This document shows, one piece after another, positions 14,646-16,305 of a stretch of DNA of 16,305 nt (position 1 is its first letter; each line of letters starts with the position of its first letter). The stretch spans positions 1 to 16,305 of the forward strand of contig JBKOWM010000106.1 of the NCBI GenBank assembly GCA_046724395.1, written 5' to 3'. The notes below the pieces were generated by a model. It was not told where the DNA came from, did not search any database, and saw only the letters and a list, made by a program, of their open reading frames with translations. This DNA comes from DATAEU01 sp046724395 (GTDB taxonomy: Bacteria; Actinomycetota; UBA4738; HRBIN12). Made by a program: the position numbers and the translations under genes.

Positions 14646-15519
14646 CTACGGAACGATCTTCGAGATCGGCAGCTCGAGGACGTCGGTCGCGCCGTGCTGC
14701 TTGAGCATGGGGATCAAGCGGTTCACCTCCGCCTTGTCGACGACGGTCTCCAGCGCGTATCCACCGCCCGACAGCGACGATACGGTCGGCGACTTCATCG
14801 CGGGGACGAACTCCAGCAGCTCGGCCAACCGGTCCTCGCCGACGTTCAGCTTGATCAGCACGCAACCCTCGGCGCGAAGCGCGCCGAGCAGCAACGTCGC
14901 GACGTCGTCCATCGCCCCGCGCCTCGTGGCATCGGCCGCGGACGTCGGGTTCGCGATGAGGACCACCTCGGACCGCAGGAGCGTCTCGACGATGCGCATG
15001 CCATGTGCCCGCAGCGTCGACCCCGTCTCGGTCACGTCGACGATCGCGTCGACGATCTCGGGGACCTTGGCCTCGGTCGCGCCGTAGGACCAGGCGACGT
15101 GCACGTCGATGCCCAGGGCCTCGAAGTGGCGCCGCGTGATGTTGACGTACTCGGTCGAGATGCGAGCCGGGCAAGAGGTCTCTGGCCGCGCTCGCCGGGT
15201 GGTCGTTCGGCACGGCGAGGACGACCCGCACGCCGCGGCCCGTCCCGGTCTTTGCGTAGTCGAGCGAGGCGAGCACCTCGACGTCCGCGCCGGTCTCCTC
15301 GACCCAGTCGCGCCCGGTGATGCCGACGTCGAACAGCCCATCGGCAGTGTACGAGGGGATCTCCTGAGGCCGCAGCAGGGAGACGCGTTCGATCCGCTCG
15401 TCGTCGATCGTGCCGTGGTAGTCGCGGCTCGATCCCCGTCGCACTGACAGATCGGCCGCCTCGAACAGCCGCAGCGTCTGCTCCTCGAGCGATCCCTTCG
15501 GGATCACGAGCCGGAGCAT
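14646..15519 (-). pseudogene. hisG: ATP phosphoribosyltransferase HisG, long form, frameshifted near 15165-15172
   Basis: First enzyme of histidine biosynthesis (ATP + PRPP). The N-terminal part (MLRLVIPKGSLEEQTLRLFE ... AKTGTGRGVRV ... SAARDLLP, about 117 residues) and the C-terminal part (ARISTEYVNITRRHFEALG ... VTETGSTLRAHGM, the PRPP loop ... SGGGYALETVVDKAEVNRL, the regulatory HisG_C domain) are in different frames. They join at CCC-GGC-TCG at 15171-15163. One extra base or two missing bases explains it, and both halves are otherwise intact and full length (about 290 aa joined). Without a shift the first frame runs on to 14614 with nonsense. ATG 15519 overlaps the hisI stop (TGATG); GTG 15522 is an alternative. 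This may be a sequencing error, a real mutation or, less likely, +1 recoding. Confidence 0.85.
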
Positions 15520-15869
15520 CACCCGGGCTCCGGGGGATCCGTCTCGGCGTCGTGCGCCACCTCGTTGAAGAAGCACGACCGATTGCCGGTGTGACACGCC
15601 GCACCCACCTCGTGGACGCGGACGAGCAGCGCATCGCCGTCGCAATCCGCGCGAACATCGACGACGTGCTGAACGTGACCGCTGGTATCGCCCTTGCGCC
15701 AAAGCTGCCGTCGCGACCGGCTCCAGAAGACGGCCCGCCGCTCCCCCAGCGTGAGGGCGAGTGACTGCCGGCTCATGTACCCGACCATGAGGACCTCCCC
15801 GTCGTGTGCGCTCTGCACCACCGCCGGCACGAGGCCGCGTTCGTCGAACCGAAGATCGCCGAAGTTCAT
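15519..15869 (-). CDS. hisI: Phosphoribosyl-AMP cyclohydrolase
   Basis: Third step of histidine biosynthesis: opens the adenine ring of PR-AMP to give ProFAR. It has 116 aa, a stand-alone HisI without the HisE pyrophosphohydrolase domain. Conserved blocks are VLMVGYMSRQSLALTL, VFWSRSRRQLWRKGDTSGH, the metal-binding DCDGDAL (Asp-Cys-Asp-x-Asp) and ACHTGNRSCFF with the two zinc cysteines. ATG 15869 overlaps the hisF stop as ATGA, and its own stop touches the hisG start, so hisF-hisI-hisG are one translationally coupled unit. The last residues (DAETDPPEPG) are a short acidic tail. Confidence 0.95.
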   Translation of the reverse strand: MNFGDLRFDERGLVPAVVQSAHDGEVLMVGYMSRQSLALTLGERRAVFWSRSRRQLWRKGDTSGHVQHVVDVRADCDGDALLVRVHEVGAACHTGNRSCFFNEVAHDAETDPPEPG

Positions 15870-16305
15870 CGGGTCCGCACCTCGATCCCGCGCGCGCGGA
15901 GGTGGTCCTTCACGTCGGAGATCGTCAGGCGGTCGAAATGGAATCGCGACGCGGCCAGGACGGCGTCAGCGCCGCCGCACGACAGCGCCTGCTCGAAGTG
16001 GTGCGCCGAGCCCGCGCCGCCGCTCGCGACGACGGGTACCGTGACGGCGTCCGTCACTGCGCGCACCAGCTCGAGGTCGTAGCCTTCGCCGGTGCCGTCG
16101 CGGTCCATCGACGTGAGGAGCACCTCTCCGGCGCCCCGCCGCGACGTCGTCTCGGCCGCCCAGTCCACCACGTCGTGTCCCGTCGGAGTCCGGCCCGCGT
16201 CGATGAAGACCGCCCACCCGCCGTGGTCCTGCCGCTTCGCGTCGATGGCGACGACCATGCACTGTGATCCGAACCGGTCCGCGCAGCGCTCGAGCAGCTC
16301 CGGGT
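15866..16305 (-). CDS. hisF: Imidazole glycerol phosphate synthase cyclase subunit (5' end beyond window)
   Basis: C-terminal 145 or so residues of HisF, a (beta/alpha)8 barrel that converts PRFAR plus ammonia from HisH to imidazole glycerol phosphate and AICAR. The frame remains open to the window edge: PELLERCADRFGSQCMVVAIDAKR is the family's strand-4 region, so the ATG at 16258 is internal. The catalytic Asp is in TSMDRDGTGEGYD, and the phosphate-binding loop is VASGGAGSAHHFEQAL. The end (HLRARGIEVR) matches the usual terminus. About 110 N-terminal residues, including the other catalytic Asp, lie outside the window. It overlaps hisI by 4 bp. Confidence 0.95.
   Translation of the reverse strand, partial: PELLERCADRFGSQCMVVAIDAKRQDHGGWAVFIDAGRTPTGHDVVDWAAETTSRRGAGEVLLTSMDRDGTGEGYDLELVRAVTDAVTVPVVASGGAGSAHHFEQALSCGGADAVLAASRFHFDRLTISDVKDHLRARGIEVRTR

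Overview
This is a high-GC, gene-dense bacterial segment. It most resembles a deep-branching, Gram-positive-type actinomycete (Actinomycetota, possibly a soil lineage near Thermoleophilia; the rank is inference). The main pointers are a QcrC-QcrA-QcrB/CtaE set with di-haem QcrC and PDWY-type cytochrome b, an actinobacterial CtaF, a lipoprotein CoxB, a mycobacterial SirA-like sulfite reductase, and very frequent GTG starts with four-base GTGA/ATGA overlaps.

Layout. (1) 1-1656, plus strand: a 5'-truncated GNAT acetyltransferase, a HAD phosphatase-like hydrolase and a small AAA_28-type P-loop ATPase, overlapping one another. (2) 1643-5899, minus strand: an assimilatory sulfur operon, read as promoter, Cys-rich leader peptide, sulfite reductase, APS reductase, precorrin-2 dehydrogenase/ferrochelatase and uroporphyrinogen-III methyltransferase. 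The last two make the sirohaem that the first enzyme needs. (3) 5918-7282, minus: isocitrate lyase (glyoxylate shunt). (4) 7283-7549: a divergent regulatory region. (5) 7550-10298, plus: aa3 cytochrome oxidase subunits II, I and IV. (6) 10161-13814, minus: oxidase subunit III followed by the three bc1 subunits. These run head-on into the oxidase operon, and qcrB overlaps the end of ctaF by 138 bp. (7) 13830-14633, plus: CtaG, a copper/oxidase assembly membrane protein. (8) 14646-16305, minus: hisF (partial), hisI and hisG, with hisG carrying a frameshift.

How the genes work together: regions 5-7 supply most of a bc1-aa3 respiratory chain of the kind that forms III2-IV2 supercomplexes in Actinobacteria. 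Region 2 reduces APS to sulfite and then to sulfide for cysteine. Region 8 is histidine biosynthesis.

The most interesting unlisted signal is in the 288 bp between aceA and the sulfite reductase. It holds a good sigma-70-type promoter, a two-tier dyad centred on the predicted transcription start, and a 15-codon ORF with three cysteines (MIPCRLCCPVTDLAS). It also holds a 10-bp perfect hairpin, plus leader sequences complementary to the ribosome-binding site of the reductase gene and to the bases beside it. Together these look like a cysteine-responsive attenuator. No tRNA, rRNA, CRISPR or mobile element was seen.
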